DNA of 64,000 nt from Thuidium tamariscinum (taxonomy: Eukaryota; Streptophyta; Bryopsida; Hypnales; Thuidiaceae): the NCBI GenBank assembly GCA_947034885.2, contig OX344754.2, positions 9,493,001-9,557,000 on the forward strand, written 5' to 3'. Under the pieces are notes generated by a model. That model was not told the origin of the DNA. It did no database searches and was given only the letters and a program-made list of their open reading frames with translations. Position numbers and translations under genes: made by a program. Of the stretch, positions 37,401 through 49,935 are shown piece after piece (the stretch's first letter is position 1; each line of letters begins with the position of its first letter).

Positions 37401-38332
37401 TTAACCCCTGAAGGACCGCAACTATGTTTCCACCAAAACTGCTCCAAAATTGTAATTTCTAGGACAGCTACCAAATTTCCGAAAAAAAACATTTTTTGAC
37501 ACATGTAACCATAGGATCTCTTAGTGCACTAGTTTGGGAAGATGTAGAAAAAATTTCAGAAATTTTCGCCAAGTAAAATGCAAGATATTAGTGTTTGAAG
37601 TTACAAAATTCATTTTTTTTCCACTGCAAAAATCCGGGCAGCTGCACTTCAGAAGGTCACATTTGTATGAAAAAATGTCCAAAATGGTTGAAACTCTTTG
37701 GAATTACTCTCCAATTCAAGTTGGCTACATGACTAAAAAATTTCATATCATTTGAAACTATACAACATGTACAAAAAAAATAGTAAGAAGAAAAAAGTAG
37801 AGAATGATTCAAAATACAAAAATGGTAACAATTTATTTATTGAATTGAAAATGCCAATCCCAATGGTTCAAATGTTGTAATAAACAATCTACACCCAATG
37901 TTTTTATTTTTTTTCAAAAATATTGAAAATTGAGTAAAATAAAGGACTTCAAAGTTTATTTTAGAAAAGAGAATCCGTAACTACCCGCAAACTAAAATCC
38001 TTCATAACTTTTGACTCATTAATCCAAATGGAATGATTCAAAGCTTTACATGTATATATAAATCTATAAGACCAATTTCAAATTTTTATTTCTAAAAAAA
38101 ATGATTTTTTCTGATTTGCCCAAACTGCCCATGTTGAGAAACAAACAACGTTTTATGCGATAACTTTTCAACCATGTAGTCAAAAGTCACAAAAATTGTT
38201 GGGATTTGAAGATACTCCTTGTCCACACCTTCTATTAAAGTTTGATTCCAAAATATGGAAATCTCTAGCCACATGTACCTGCCCAAAATCGCTATGTTGC
38301 CAAAAAAGGCATGTTGGTCCTTTAGGGATTAA
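37401..38332 (+). mobile_element. TTAA-flanked non-autonomous element, copy 2 (about 930 bp)
   Basis: Starts TTAACCCCTGAAGGACC and ends GGTCCTTTAGGGATTAA. The interior follows copy 1 (22188-23137) throughout, with many substitutions and small indels, for example the shared phrase 'ccataggatct' and the 'tgcaaaaatccgggcag' segment. No coding frame. Confidence 0.75.
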
Positions 38333-39490
38333 AAGTCTATTTGAAATCTTTTAGTTGGATTCAATGAATGAGAATCTTGTGAAATTCAATTTTTGTTGTT
38401 AAGTGCTATGAATGCAAAAGTCTATTAGTGATATTTCTACAAATTGCATTACATGAAATAGTATAGATATAAAGTTTCATTCTAGGTACCCCCTTTCAAA
38501 ATGTAAATTCAATGACATGAATTCAAATGTAGCATGTCTTGCAAGGCATAATGAAAACTCCTTAAATACAATAAATGGAAATGAAAAAGATTTTCTTAGA
38601 AGATGCAAGACTATTGTCTCCAATGGTCAAGATCACCATTTATTTCCAAATAATTATTAAATTTGAAAAGTGTAATTTAAAAAATATTTAATAGTAGAAA
38701 GATTCATTTTTTTTTCTTCACAAAGAATTTTTTTAATTAAAAAAAATTTGAAATATATTATTTAAAATGTTTTTATTGATTCTAACCATCAAGTGTTTTT
38801 TTTAAAGTTTAAAGTTTTGGACTTTTAAAAGCAATCCCTCAAGCAATCTTTTAATTAGTAATATGATAAGTAATAAGTCATAGCTCATTAGCTAATCGAC
38901 AATTGCAAATCTCTTTGTTTCCATCATTTCAATGAAAGCCTCACTAAAGAAATGGATGGGATGGCGATGCGGGGTTGCAGGCAAATGGAGCTCGGGCACC
39001 GAGTGTCAATAGACCTTTTTGCAAATTCGAGAACATTGCCTTTCAAGTGAACAAGTGTTGCGATTTGTGTAGATGTACGCTGTGGAGGTGGAAGTGGTGG
39101 TTTGTCATTTATTTTGAACGAACTACTTAGATCTAGATGGCTTGCAGGCTTTACTTGTTCACAATCTAATTCAAAAACGCAATTTGATCTCACTTAGCTT
39201 AGCTTGAATCAATTCATTTAGATCTATAGTTTGAATGCATGATCTAATCTCACTTAGCTTGACCCAACCTTCCTAGATCTAGAAATGAGATCGTATAGAG
39301 ATGCTATTAGGGATGGTCCGCATTACACATCATAACATTTTTTGAATTTACATTGTCAATTGGCCAAGAATCATGGTCTCAAGAACCTTTCCTCTAAAGA
39401 TCAGTATGGAGCCAGTGAACATAGCAAAGTGGGCTGACCACACAGTTAGGATTTTAAAAACCAGAGACATAATTTTAATGCTCAAAAGCT
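38333..39490. other. AT-rich spacer
   Basis: No gene supported. A paired phrase 'atctcacttagctt' occurs twice near 39190 and 39245. Confidence 0.4.
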
Positions 39491-41100
39491 TGTGCCACTT
39501 GGTCACCATTCCGCCCAAGCTCGAATAGAACTTCACATCGACCATAGAAACGAGCAATTGGCAAAGGGAGCGTTATCACATACAAAAGAGTTTTTAAATC
39601 CGTTTTCCAGATCTGAGGAGGAATCTCTTCCACCTTCATTGCAACATAATGGGCTGGACTGCTCATTCAATCTAAAAAGGTACTTGCCCACTTTCTTATT
39701 CACCTCGAAGCATTAATTATCTCACGAAATCTCCCATCTTAGAGAGCGGGTGGTCATAGCGTGTTTTGTAGGGGGAAACCTCAATGAGGCTTCTAAGCTT
39801 GTATAGCTACAAGATCTAGACAAGTTGATTTCTTCTAATTGTATAGTCCTTAACAAGTCGGCTAGGGCTTGGTTCCACTATCTTAAGCTAGATAGCAATC
39901 TAGCAATGGAAAAAACTGTAAATCTTTTACTCCATAGATTTCCTGGAGGTGAATTCACATACCATCGGTGGCAACAATCCTTCAATTCTGACTTTTCCAT
40001 AGGTCCTATGGTTCCATATTGGCTCTCTCTACACAACCTCTCTTTAGAATATATAGCATTTTCTAAAAATATCACCCGCAGTTTAGGTCGAATCTTGGCC
40101 ATTGACATTTCTAACCCTGCCCTAGTGTACACAGATACTGTATGGCTTTAATTGGATCTAACTCAACTGGGTGGATCCCTAAATTACAAACTGAGAATCC
40201 TTCTGGGGGAATAGGGGACATGTTGATATACAAGTATTGTACGAGGACCTACAACTCACATGCATGAGATATTTGTCCTCACATCCTCTTGATCTATATC
40301 CTACACAAACCCTGACCTCGAGCAAGAGACCTTCCACCAATAGGAAAAGTCAGAAACAATAGATCCCTCTAAAAAGCTAGAGCTTCATTGCTACTCAAGG
40401 TAGATCAAATAATTATGACAATGCTCAAGTTTGATTGACCAGTCACGATCCTATAAATTCATTACGACAAAAAGGGTCGTAGATATAACAAACATAGTGA
40501 TCGTCATTCTAAAGCTCGACCCTCTCATTCTTACTTTTGTCCCTCACAAACTCCAGATGCGGATGGATTTATTCCAGTTAGCTATCGTAAACGGAACAAA
40601 TTTTTTGTTAAAATGGCGATATTACTGCAAAAAAAATTTCATTCGTTTTCTAGGATGGGTGTAGATTTTAGACTTCAACATCTTAAAATCTAGGAGCGGT
40701 ATACATTTTAGACCACACGGTCTAGACCTGAAAATGCCAAGTTTGTGGCATACCGCCATTTTAACGAAATATCTGTTATGGGGTCCCCCGCCCCTAGGAG
40801 ATCGATGACCCCTGCTACTGTAGCTCCAAATTCTCCAATCATTACTGGGCTCGCAGGTTTTCCTTTGAGTGTCGCAGAGATGAGGCAATAGACCAAGAGA
40901 GGGTTCCAACTTCCAACTCCTCCTTCAACCTAACCATGTACCAATAATACCAAACACATAGAACATTCAAATGAAGTTGGTCAGGATCATGTAGTGATTC
41001 CACCTTCTTCTCATTCTGAACCAGCCCTTAACACTTCTCAAACCGTTTTACCTTCTCCTCCTACCTTGATGCCATATCACAATCCATTACATATCACTGA
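39491..41100 (+). pseudogene. Decayed LINE (non-LTR retrotransposon) ORF1 relic, DUF4283-like
   Basis: Plus-strand fragments in order: 39492-39716, about 39720-39825 (LRERVVIACFVGG), 39825-40151 and 40540-41100. The middle fragment has the plant L1 ORF1 (DUF4283) pattern: W...F, then GPMVPYWLSLHNLSLEY and SKNITRSLGRILAIDIS, matching the usual 'WV.L..LP.E.W....L..IG..LG..L.ID' arrangement. The later fragment has DADGFIPVSYRKRN, like the '-DGF..V..R' tail of these proteins. Stops and frame changes separate the fragments and a MITE (40604-40770) interrupts the last. No reverse transcriptase is seen. Confidence 0.6.
40604..40770. mobile_element. 167-bp MITE nested in the LINE relic
   Basis: Ends TTTGTTAAAATGGCGATATT and the inverse ATACCGCCATTTTAACGAAAT. 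Same family as 7364-7663 but with a shorter interior. Confidence 0.65.
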
Positions 41101-41103
41101 CTA

Positions 41104-41135
41104 TAAGGTAGGTACACCTAAAATGGCACCTGACC
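41104..41135 (+). mobile_element. Left fragment of a GGTAGGTACACC MITE
   Basis: TAAGGTAGGTACACCTAAAA followed by TGGCACCTGACC equals the left end of the full copy at 51781-52059. It stops exactly where the TTAA-flanked element copy 3 begins, at a position where the full copy has TTAA. Confidence 0.65.
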
Positions 41136-42215
41136 TTAATCCCTAAAACCCTGAACAACATTTTTTGAGATTATAAATTTTTTGGGAAGCTCACTACAGA
41201 TGGAGTTTTTATTTTCTTTCTTTGAAATTTTGATACAATATATGCCTGAGGAGTAGCTTTAAGGCCCAACAATTTTCATAACTTTTGACTTCACGGTTAA
41301 AAAGTTATGGTAGGATATGTTGTTTTCTTTACTCAACGGGCAGCCCGGGCAGCTGAAAAAACTTCTTCATAAAAACTTTTTTTTAAAAAGTGAAATTTCA
41401 AATTGGTTCTTTAGGTTTATAGAAACATGGGAAGCTTTGAATCAATCCATTCCAATCAATGAGTCAAAAGTTATGAAGATTTTGCATTTGGGGTAGTTTG
41501 TGACCAGTTACAAAATCTCTACAGTACAAAAAAAGTTTGAAATTCTTCATTTAATTCAATTTTTCATATTTTTGGAAAAAAAATAAAAACAAAACCATTG
41601 TTTATTTTTTATATTTTTTATATTTTTTATATTTTTATATTTTTTATATTTTTTTATATTTTTTATATTTTTTATATATTTTATGTATTTTTTATATTTT
41701 ATATTTTTTATATTTTTTATTGTGTATATTGTTTATTACAACATTTTAACCATTGGGATTGAAAATTTTCAATTCCATGAATAAAATGTTCACAATTTAG
41801 TATTTTGGCTCATTTTTTACTTTTTTCTACTTACTTATTTTTTCCTATATGTTGTACAATTCCAAATGGTTTGAAATTTTTTGAGAATGTAGCCAACTTG
41901 TATTGAAGTATGAATTCAAAGAGTAACCACCATTTTGAATTTCTTTTCACACAAATGTGACCTTGTGAAGTGCAGCTGCCCGGATTTTTGCAGGGATAAA
42001 AAAACAATTTTTGTCAATTCAAATGCTTATATCTTGCAATCTACATGGTGGAAATTTCTGAAATTTTTTCCACGTGTTTACAAACCACCTTACTACAAGA
42101 TCCTATGGTTACATGAGTCAAAAATGTGTTCTAAGAAAAAAATTGCACTTGTATTAGAAATGGTAGTTTTGGAGCATTTTTGGTGAAAACATAGTCAAAA
42201 ACCTTTAGGGGTTAA
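41136..42215 (-). mobile_element. TTAA-flanked non-autonomous element, copy 3, inverted (about 1080 bp)
   Basis: Starts TTAATCCCTAAAACC and ends CCTTTAGGGGTTAA; the interior is the reverse complement of copies 1 and 2. It is lengthened by an ATATTTTTT microsatellite (about 41605-41720). It inserted at a TTAA inside the MITE fragment to its left, supporting TTAA target preference. Confidence 0.75.
41605..41720. repeat. (TATATTTTTT)n microsatellite
   Basis: A run of ATATTTTTTAT-type units, expanded only in this copy of the TTAA-flanked element. Confidence 0.8.
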
Positions 42216-43309
42216 TACCATGTTTTCTAACAAGAAAGATGTGAAGGCTTGGGATAAATTATTTTGGTTTTTTTGAGGTTGGAATTAATTATGTTATAAC
42301 ACATGTCCCAAAGTAGTGAGTGAGAAAGTAGGAAGTATTGAGTGGGACAATAATTCTTGAATGGTTGAACTGATTAGAAGACTCTAGATGTTGGCTATTG
42401 ATTAAGAGTATTTTTTGGCTCTCAAAAACTCATAGTAATTTCAATTTTGGGAATTAAATTGTGCAAATTTTAGAATCTTCATAATTCCTATCTTTTTACT
42501 TGGGAAAAATTTCTGCCACCTCATATTGGACACAATTTGGTCCAAAATTACTTAAATGATTGGTTGATGCTGCCCCAACCTTAACTTCTATCCTTTCATT
42601 ATTTCTCTGAAAGAACAAAACAGGCATCCTCCTATGAAGATAGGCTATTTGGATGTTTGTTTGTTTGGATGTTTGTTACGTTGAGATCTCCTGGACCGTG
42701 AGTCTCTCGGGTGCGTGTTTGGTACCGTCGGAAAGCCCTCGGCAAGGAGGGGTGCACGGGCTTTGAATCATGGTGTTCCAACCTACAGCATGAAAGTTAT
42801 TGAATTTTGAAGTTTCTACACATTAAAAAAATTAGAAAATTATTTATTTTGTTGTTTTCCGTGGCAACAGCACGGGCCACCCTAGTACTAATTGAATGCT
42901 AACTCCAGTTTTGAGGCTTGGCCGTCCAACAGACGGAGAGACCAACTCTCACAGCCACCATTGGTAACTGCGGCAATGAGACCTAAGGCAGGGTTTGTTT
43001 TTTCTGGCGATTTGGTGCAAAATTGCACCAAATTTTTTGGCCTAGCACCATGCCTATAGGAAAAAAATAGTAAAATTTTGGATGAAATCGCCAATAAACT
43101 TAAAAAATTTTAAAAACAGTGGATGAAATCGCCAAATAATGGATGAAAATACAATGATACATATGTATTATTATATGCTAATATGATATTTTCTATCCAA
43201 TATATAGATGAATGTTGAGATTTGGAGCTCCACAATTAAATGAAATATCGCCACTTTGGCAGTTCACAAGAAATGAAAAAAAAAAACTGACCTAAGGTGA
43301 ACCAACTCA
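42216..43309. other. Spacer
   Basis: Mostly AT-rich; 42680-42780 and 42860-42990 are GC-richer but have no long frame or recognised motif. Confidence 0.35.
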
Positions 43310-44042
43310 TTAACCCTGGACTGCCGCCAGCGCCATTTTGTGGCGTTTGGATGACAGTCCAGGCTCAAAAGAAGAAGTAAACAGTAGTTTTTTCATCCAC
43401 TTTTTTCAAATGACCTTTCATGTTGAGTTACAAAGTGTATCCAACTGAGTTTTTAGTCTAACTAATGTTTGTTTTCATGTAATTGAGAAGCAATTAGAGA
43501 AAACGGATGGCAAAATTTGCCATTTTAATGTATTTTGAGAAATTGAGTAAATCTGAAATTTCTCCTTGAAAACGACATTTTTTGAATTTGAGGCCAACTA
43601 ATAAAATAGAGGTCCTCTACTCTAGTTTCTTCTCCAATTTGAATTTTGGCAAAATTTGTAAAATTGAATATTTTATTGCAGTTTGAACTTTGGCTGTATT
43701 TTTAATGTCCACTGTATTTTAATTATAGATGTACACGGCAAATCCATTTACACCATGATGTTTGTCACTATAATTTTCACACATGGTGAAATTTTCAGAT
43801 TTTTTGAGATTATTTCTATTTGATATGAATTTTTCTTCATTTTTTCTTCAAACAATTCCAGAAAACATAATTTTCCTCAAAAAAATCTGAAATTTTTGTG
43901 AAGTACAGAGGACATGTAGTTTCATCTCTGAAAAATAAAATTAAAAATTTTCATATACATCTGGTTTGAAAATGGCAACAAACTAGGTGACTGAAAGTGA
44001 GTCCTAAAACCAATGGCTACAGGCCTGGTGTTTAAGGGTTAA
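43310..44042. mobile_element. Second TTAA-bordered element (733 bp)
   Basis: Starts TTAACCCTGGACTG and ends CAGGCCTGGTGTTTAAGGGTTAA-type sequence, bordered by TTAA on both sides with imperfect inverted termini. A small hairpin (CCTGGACTG..CAGTCCAGG, 43314-43372) lies at the left end. The interior is unrelated to the 22188 family. Probably another piggyBac-like derivative. Confidence 0.5.
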
Positions 44043-44043
44043 C

Positions 44044-44149
44044 TTACCGCCACTTTCTCAATTCCACCCTCATGTACTTGGGGTGTACATTTCCCTTATG
44101 CATTGTACCCAATGGCTACATGAGGGCAGAATTAAGAGGGTGGTGGTAA
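44044..44149. mobile_element. 106-bp foldback MITE
   Basis: TTACCGCCACTTTCTCAATT and the inverted counterpart AATTAAGAGGGTGGTGGTAA pair, continuing into CACCCTCATGTA / TACATGAGGG. It abuts the previous TTAA element. Confidence 0.6.
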
Positions 44150-46578
44150 TCCTTGAAAGATGGATTGGTGGTTGTAGAAATCATGCATTTTGATATCATA
44201 TGGCATCATCTACTTTGAATAAGTCAAATATACTCATTGGAAGTCAAAGTCTTAAAGAAGATCTCCCTTTTCTATATCTAATATCTAAGATGAATAGTTG
44301 CACTTTTCTCCTACAACAGAAGATTTTTTGTCATTCATTTAAGTGTTAATTATCTGAACCCCCAAAGGACAAACTAGTCTATGTGGAAATGAGAATTTTC
44401 ATTACCATGTGCATCTTCAACAAAAGAAGAGCTACTATTACTCATTTGAGATCAACTAATTTTAAAAGACCATCTGCTTTCCACACAAATTCTAAAGATG
44501 GAAGATTGTCCTTCTCTTCCAAATACAAAGATGCTTTGTCATTCATCAAACACTTAATGTCTTTTCTAGGTTAAAGAACATGTACAATTTTGAAGGTCTT
44601 AAAGACTAACCATGACCATTAATTTTATAAATCTTTGATTCCGAAATGGTGCAGCAACCTAGAAGTGTCTAATGGATACCAAAGACAAAGAATTCTTTTT
44701 GTAAAAGAGAAGCATTCCCTCTTGGAAACTTGTGTGAAAGGTGAAATCTTGCACAATAGTTTGACCTTTAATAAGTGCCCTCAGGTTGTTTTAAGCAAAT
44801 GGTTCAAATAGTACAAAAAAGGATGATTTCCACAATGACAAGTTTGGCATTCTATAGTCAATGAGCTTGAAATTTGCTTGTTAAATAAGGTAATTTGCAC
44901 CTAAGTATTTGTACCAAATTGTCCCATTAGATTTTTTCCTCAAATAAAGCCTTTTGAACATGAAAATCTAGTGTAACTGATTTATCTTAAAGCATCGGAC
45001 AACTACAACAAAACATCATGCCATCTTAGAAAAGAAAATCATTGGCAACAAATCATTTATAAGCTTAAGCAAATTAGAGGTGTATAACCTCAATGGAATC
45101 TATATTTTTAAATATGGTGGTCATTCAAAAGATAAGGAGAAACTCATTCATTTCCATGACATAAAACTCTTTTAAGTTAGTATTTTGGTATATGGTACTC
45201 TTAAAACTCTTAATAAAATTCTTAAAACTCTTCAAATTCTTAAGCATGAATAGACTTTAAAGGACAAATCAACTTCTTATTTAGTCAAATGTCTTTTGTA
45301 TTTTATATTACAATATGCATTTCAAAATATTGATATTTTTTTCATAAATTAATATACACCTAACTTTTATTTCAAATTTTCATAATTATAAACTTTAGTA
45401 TGAATTCATATGTTTTCTTAAAAGAAATTTTCTTTATAAAAATCATAGCAATTACAGCAATTTTCTAAAAATTTGAGAAAATTTGAGAGAAAATAAAAAG
45501 ATAATAGTGATAAACATCATGGTATTATTGGTGTACACCTTGATTTTAGACCAAGAATTTCAGTAGAAAAATTTGATCATTGTAGCTTGAATTTCTTATC
45601 AAACTTTAAAGTATTTAAAATGAAGAACTACGTGAATATTGAGGTTAAATGTGAATATTCAATTAAATGCCACTGTAGCTTAAAATGTCTTTCAAGGATT
45701 AAATAAACAAGATAAAAACAATCAAATCATGTCTAATGATATGAAAATAGAGGTTAAATATTATTAACTGATAAAATTCATTGCTATTTCTATGGCTCTA
45801 CTATATTATTTTTTGTAACAACTTTCTTATTTTACATTACTTATTAGAGGTCAACTACATGAACATGGATGATTATCTAGTCACAGTAGACCTTAATGCT
45901 CATATAAATGGGACAACAACTTTAAATTCTTTGACCTCATTTCAAATTTTTTGCTACACTAATTGATGGCTTTGTTTGCACTCGCACATCATACATTTCA
46001 CTAAGTCATATTTATCTAGTTTCCAAGATACGTATTGAAGTCTTTAAGGCAACTAGTTAATTCTTAAAACCAAATATTGAGAAGGCTTGGGTTACAACTT
46101 ATATTCTACAAATGTCTCAAACCTTCCATCAATGACTCATATACACCCGAGTTAAGAGGATATTTGATGTGGGACTATTTATTTTAGTTCTTGTATTTAA
46201 GAGGACCTTATTTTTACATAAAAATCTACAAAGGGCGTATTTCCAATACCCTATAGTTTTGTAAATCCATTCATGTGGGTTTTAAAGTAGGTCTACCTTA
46301 CATTTAAAATTTAAGTATCCAATAATTTCTTACTTCTACCTTTCTTCACAAAATTTTCTTTTCTTCTACTACATACATGTATAGAATATACACTTGGAAA
46401 CCAATAATAATCAATTCAATTCAAGTGCCATTGACCAAGTCATAGTTTTTAACCTTTAAAGGCCAATTGTTCATTGAATAGACAATTGAAAATCTAGGTA
46501 GGTTCCTATAATGTGGATTTTGGTTGGATGTTCATAAAGTTTTTACACAAAATGTGAACATAAATGTCTTTAAATGAA
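44150..46578. other. AT-rich spacer
   Basis: No supported gene. A few open frames with retrotransposon-like composition (44383-44574) are too short to assign. Confidence 0.35.
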
Positions 46579-47342
46579 AGTATAACTCGGGTGGGTCACT
46601 TCCTGCATTTTAGAAACCACGTGCGGCATAATATAGCATAGATTTAATTGTTTCAAGGTAAAATTTATAAAGGATTTACAAATAAAAGACAAAGTCGAAG
46701 ATGCATTATAAATAAAATAGGTAGCTAAAAAATCTCAAGTATTCAAAAATTTTACATATAATTGAAGGACTAGAGATTAGAATCTTGGAAATTGTATTTA
46801 GTAAGGTTAGTTTTATTTAGAGCTGGTTGTACAAAGTAGTCAAAGTGTAAGGTGGAACACGATGTTTGCATAGCTAGATGTACAAAGTAGTTAGTGTATA
46901 AAGGTAATACACAATGTTTGCATAGCTAATACATTCAATTTTTGGATTTTTGTGTATTGCAAGTGGTAAAATTGTCATACTAGTTCACTTGACTGAATTT
47001 TAAATACAAAAAAAGAATGTGACAACGGAAAAAAATATTGAGCCAAATAAACATTCCAACTTTTCATGCAAATTTCCTTAATCTTCCCTCTAACCTTCTT
47101 GCTTTTAACTTTCTCTTTGATTCACTTTTTTCCCTTATAAAGAAAATACCCTAGAAAAAAATACTTTCACCTACATTATATAAGTAAGTATAAGGTTTCA
47201 TAATATAGGACATTTTCACAAATTATGTAAATATAGGGGACCATTTATTTGAGCCTTTGAGATAAATAGCCCCCCAAAAAATACCCCCTTGCCGCACGGG
47301 GGGTATGAAACATACAAAGAGTGATCCACCCGAGAAGTATAA
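46579..47342. mobile_element. About 760-bp TIR element
   Basis: Left TATAACTCGGGTGGGTCACT ... GTGCGGC and the reverse complement of the right end TATACTTCTCGGGTGGATCACT ... GTGCGGC match over about 50 bp. Termini adjoin TA. No transposase frame. Superfamily not assigned. Confidence 0.6.
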
Positions 47343-49025
47343 TTTTTTCCAATTGAGAATCTAAATCAAAGTTATACTCCCCTAAATTTTTTTGCCGGGT
47401 AGGTTAGGCAATTTGGGCTTCTTTGGTATATCTTTTGCAAAAACATTCATTGACTTTTGAAATTTGGCATATATGCAATCAATAAAATATAGCATTCAAG
47501 TGTCCTCAAAAAATTTAGTTTTCAATTTACATTCTAAGAGAAGTCAAATTGTGTTTGTTATATTGAGGCAACTTCAAGAAAAACATTTTCTTCTAACTTC
47601 AATTTCTATTAATTTGCAACTTATGAGGTCAAAGTTCTTGAATTTTTTTCCAAATATTCCAAATGCCTTTCCTAATTTTATTAACTTTGAATTTCAAATG
47701 AAATTTCTATTGTATAAGAAAACATCAAAAAATGACTAGTGTATTGCCAATACATTTGACCTCCTTTCATTGTAGGTTGATTTAGAATGAGCTAGATTCC
47801 ATATTTGCTTTTAAAATCCTTCATGAATGAACCTAACATCATATTTTCATAAATGGTTGCAAAATTTTACTCTAAATAGGCTTAAAATGAATTGCCCTTG
47901 TTTTGTTGAAATTTAAAAAAAACTCACCTCAAATATAATCTTTCAATCCACAAGGTCATACGGGCTCTAAGTTTTTCTAGACGTTACTCTACTTGTTCAA
48001 TAAATTTTTCATATGACTCAAATGTTTAAAAGAAAATTGGACAATGCATCTAAAGTTGTCTACTTAGACCTTTTTTTCTTCCAAAATTCCCTCCATGCTT
48101 AGAAAATAAGAAGAAGTTTAACACTAAATACTTCTAGATTCTTCGATGAAACTATGCCGTAAACATTATATTCAATATGATTGTGTATAACACACATGGC
48201 TTCAAAAATTGAGGTTAAATAGACAATAAATTTTGTCCTTATGTTGTATAAGTTTTAGTTTCTTGAATCCATTGAGGTCAACTCCCTATTTGTGTTGAAT
48301 GAGACAATTTTTGTCATTTGTAGTCAATGTCTTACACTTCTACTTAACTTCTAATTATGTATACTATTGGTACCATTGTAAAATTTTAGTGAACTACCCT
48401 TTATATGTAGATTTCTTAAGCTTCATTGTTTCTATCTCTACCATCTATATGAAATTTTCTATCCACATCTATACTCATTATACTATGAAAATTTTGTGCA
48501 ACTTCTATTTGTCAAGGCTAACTTATTAATTAAAATTTCTACTACATGATGTTCTTACATAGCCTAATTTATATATAACAAAGTGTGTAGCATTTCATAG
48601 ACCGTATAGTAATCCTACATATTATATAATTTTTTTCATCTTTGAATTAAATGAACTTTATCTTTTAACTTGTGTAGTTTTAAAAAAAAACAATAGTGAC
48701 TCCCCAGGTAGAAACCTCTACAAGATGATGATGTATAAAGCCTTTTACATTACTATATCAAAGGTCATTGTCATTGTCAAAATGACATTCAAACTTCTTT
48801 TGCATGCAATGTGAAAAATGAACTCAAATAAATTGTTGCATACTTTAAATTTTGTAGTTAATTTGATGACAAAGAATTGGATAGAATTTCAACTATAAAG
48901 AAGAATTGTCAATCAAGAATGCACTCTTCCGTTGACATTTTTAAATATTAGATGCTCCTTGGTACTTTGCTTTACCATTCAAAATTCTCAATTGGGGTTA
49001 AAAACTCAACCTCCAACCCAACTCT
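47343..49025. other. AT-rich spacer
   Basis: No gene or clear repeat seen. Confidence 0.4.
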
Positions 49026-49268
49026 CACTAGTAGAAAAAAACAGTGACCAAATTAACAAAACTCAACACAAAAGTGTTGATTTTTTAACAAAAAAATGCC
49101 AAATTTTAATTAAAAAGTGTTCATTTTCTAACAAAAAAGTGTTGATTTTTTTATTAATTTGGACCTTTTTTAAAAATATATTTTAAAAAATTCACAAAAA
49201 CTTTCAACCTCTAGGAAGGTGCCACATGGTGGCGTATCCAACTGCCACATGGCAACTATTGAGGAAAT

Positions 49269-49340
49269 GAAGCCACCGGGGTTTGAACCTACGACCTCCT
49301 GGTTGGAGGCCAAGGCTCTTGCCAAGGCACCAAGCACTTA
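49269..49340 (-). other. tRNA-like fragment (SINE head or pseudo-tRNA)
   Basis: On the minus strand the sequence has a B-box match GGTTCAAACCC (49279-49289), an anticodon-arm-like stem CTTGG/CCAGG with a seven-base loop, and an upstream TTGGTGCC..GGCAAG resembling an A-box region. The acceptor stem is poor. A SINE-derived or tRNA-derived relic within the CACTA element is more likely than a working tRNA. Confidence 0.4.
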
Positions 49341-49410
49341 AGATGTGTGATTTTTGAAGAAGTAGAAATGTATTTAGATAGTTCTTTCAGATTTTTTTCA
49401 ATTCTTTTTT

Positions 49411-49773
49411 AAAGTCAGCAGACTTTAGAGGCGATTCAGACCTAGTAAAAGAACTTTTTTGGAAAAACTTTGAACTAAAGAAAGTTGAGAAATAAAGTCT
49501 TCTTTCACCTCCAACAATTGTTTTGAGATTTGGATCTTCCAATCAAAAGTTATGGACAAAAATCAGAGAGGGAGTTTGAAAATTTTAAAAATAAATTTTC
49601 ATTTCCACCCCTCTCTGATTTTTGTTCATAACTTTTGATTGAAAGATCCAAATCTCAAAAAAATTATTGGAGGTGAAAGAAGACTTTATTTCTCAACTTT
49701 CCTTAGTTCAAAATTTTTTCAAAAATATTCTTTTACTAGGTCTGAATCGCCCCTAAAGTTTGCTGACTTTTCA
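49411..49773. repeat. Large inverted repeat (about 170-bp arms) inside the CACTA element
   Basis: GTCAGCAGACTTTAGAGGCG at the left pairs with CGCCCCTAAAGTTTGCTGAC at the right. Pairing continues through 'tctttcacctcca' / 'tggaggtgaaaga' and 'atggacaaaaatcagagag' / 'ctctctgatttttgttcat'. Such a transcript would form a long hairpin able to feed small-RNA production. Confidence 0.75.
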
Positions 49774-49935
49774 AAAATCCGATTTGTGATGATTTAATTT
49801 AAAAAGAAATCTACATTGTAAAATTAAGACTCCAAAGGCTTATAAAGAAACAAAAGGATTAAAATTACACTTATATTTGAATTTGGAGTTGAGACATATA
49901 ATTTTAATTATATTATTCTTTAACGTTTTTCCCAT

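Noticed and set aside
22188-38332. The two direct TTAA-element copies as borders of a larger composite element
   Set aside because: The 12-kb unit has its own TIRs and TSD well inside these copies, and a third copy lies elsewhere, so the flanking position looks coincidental.
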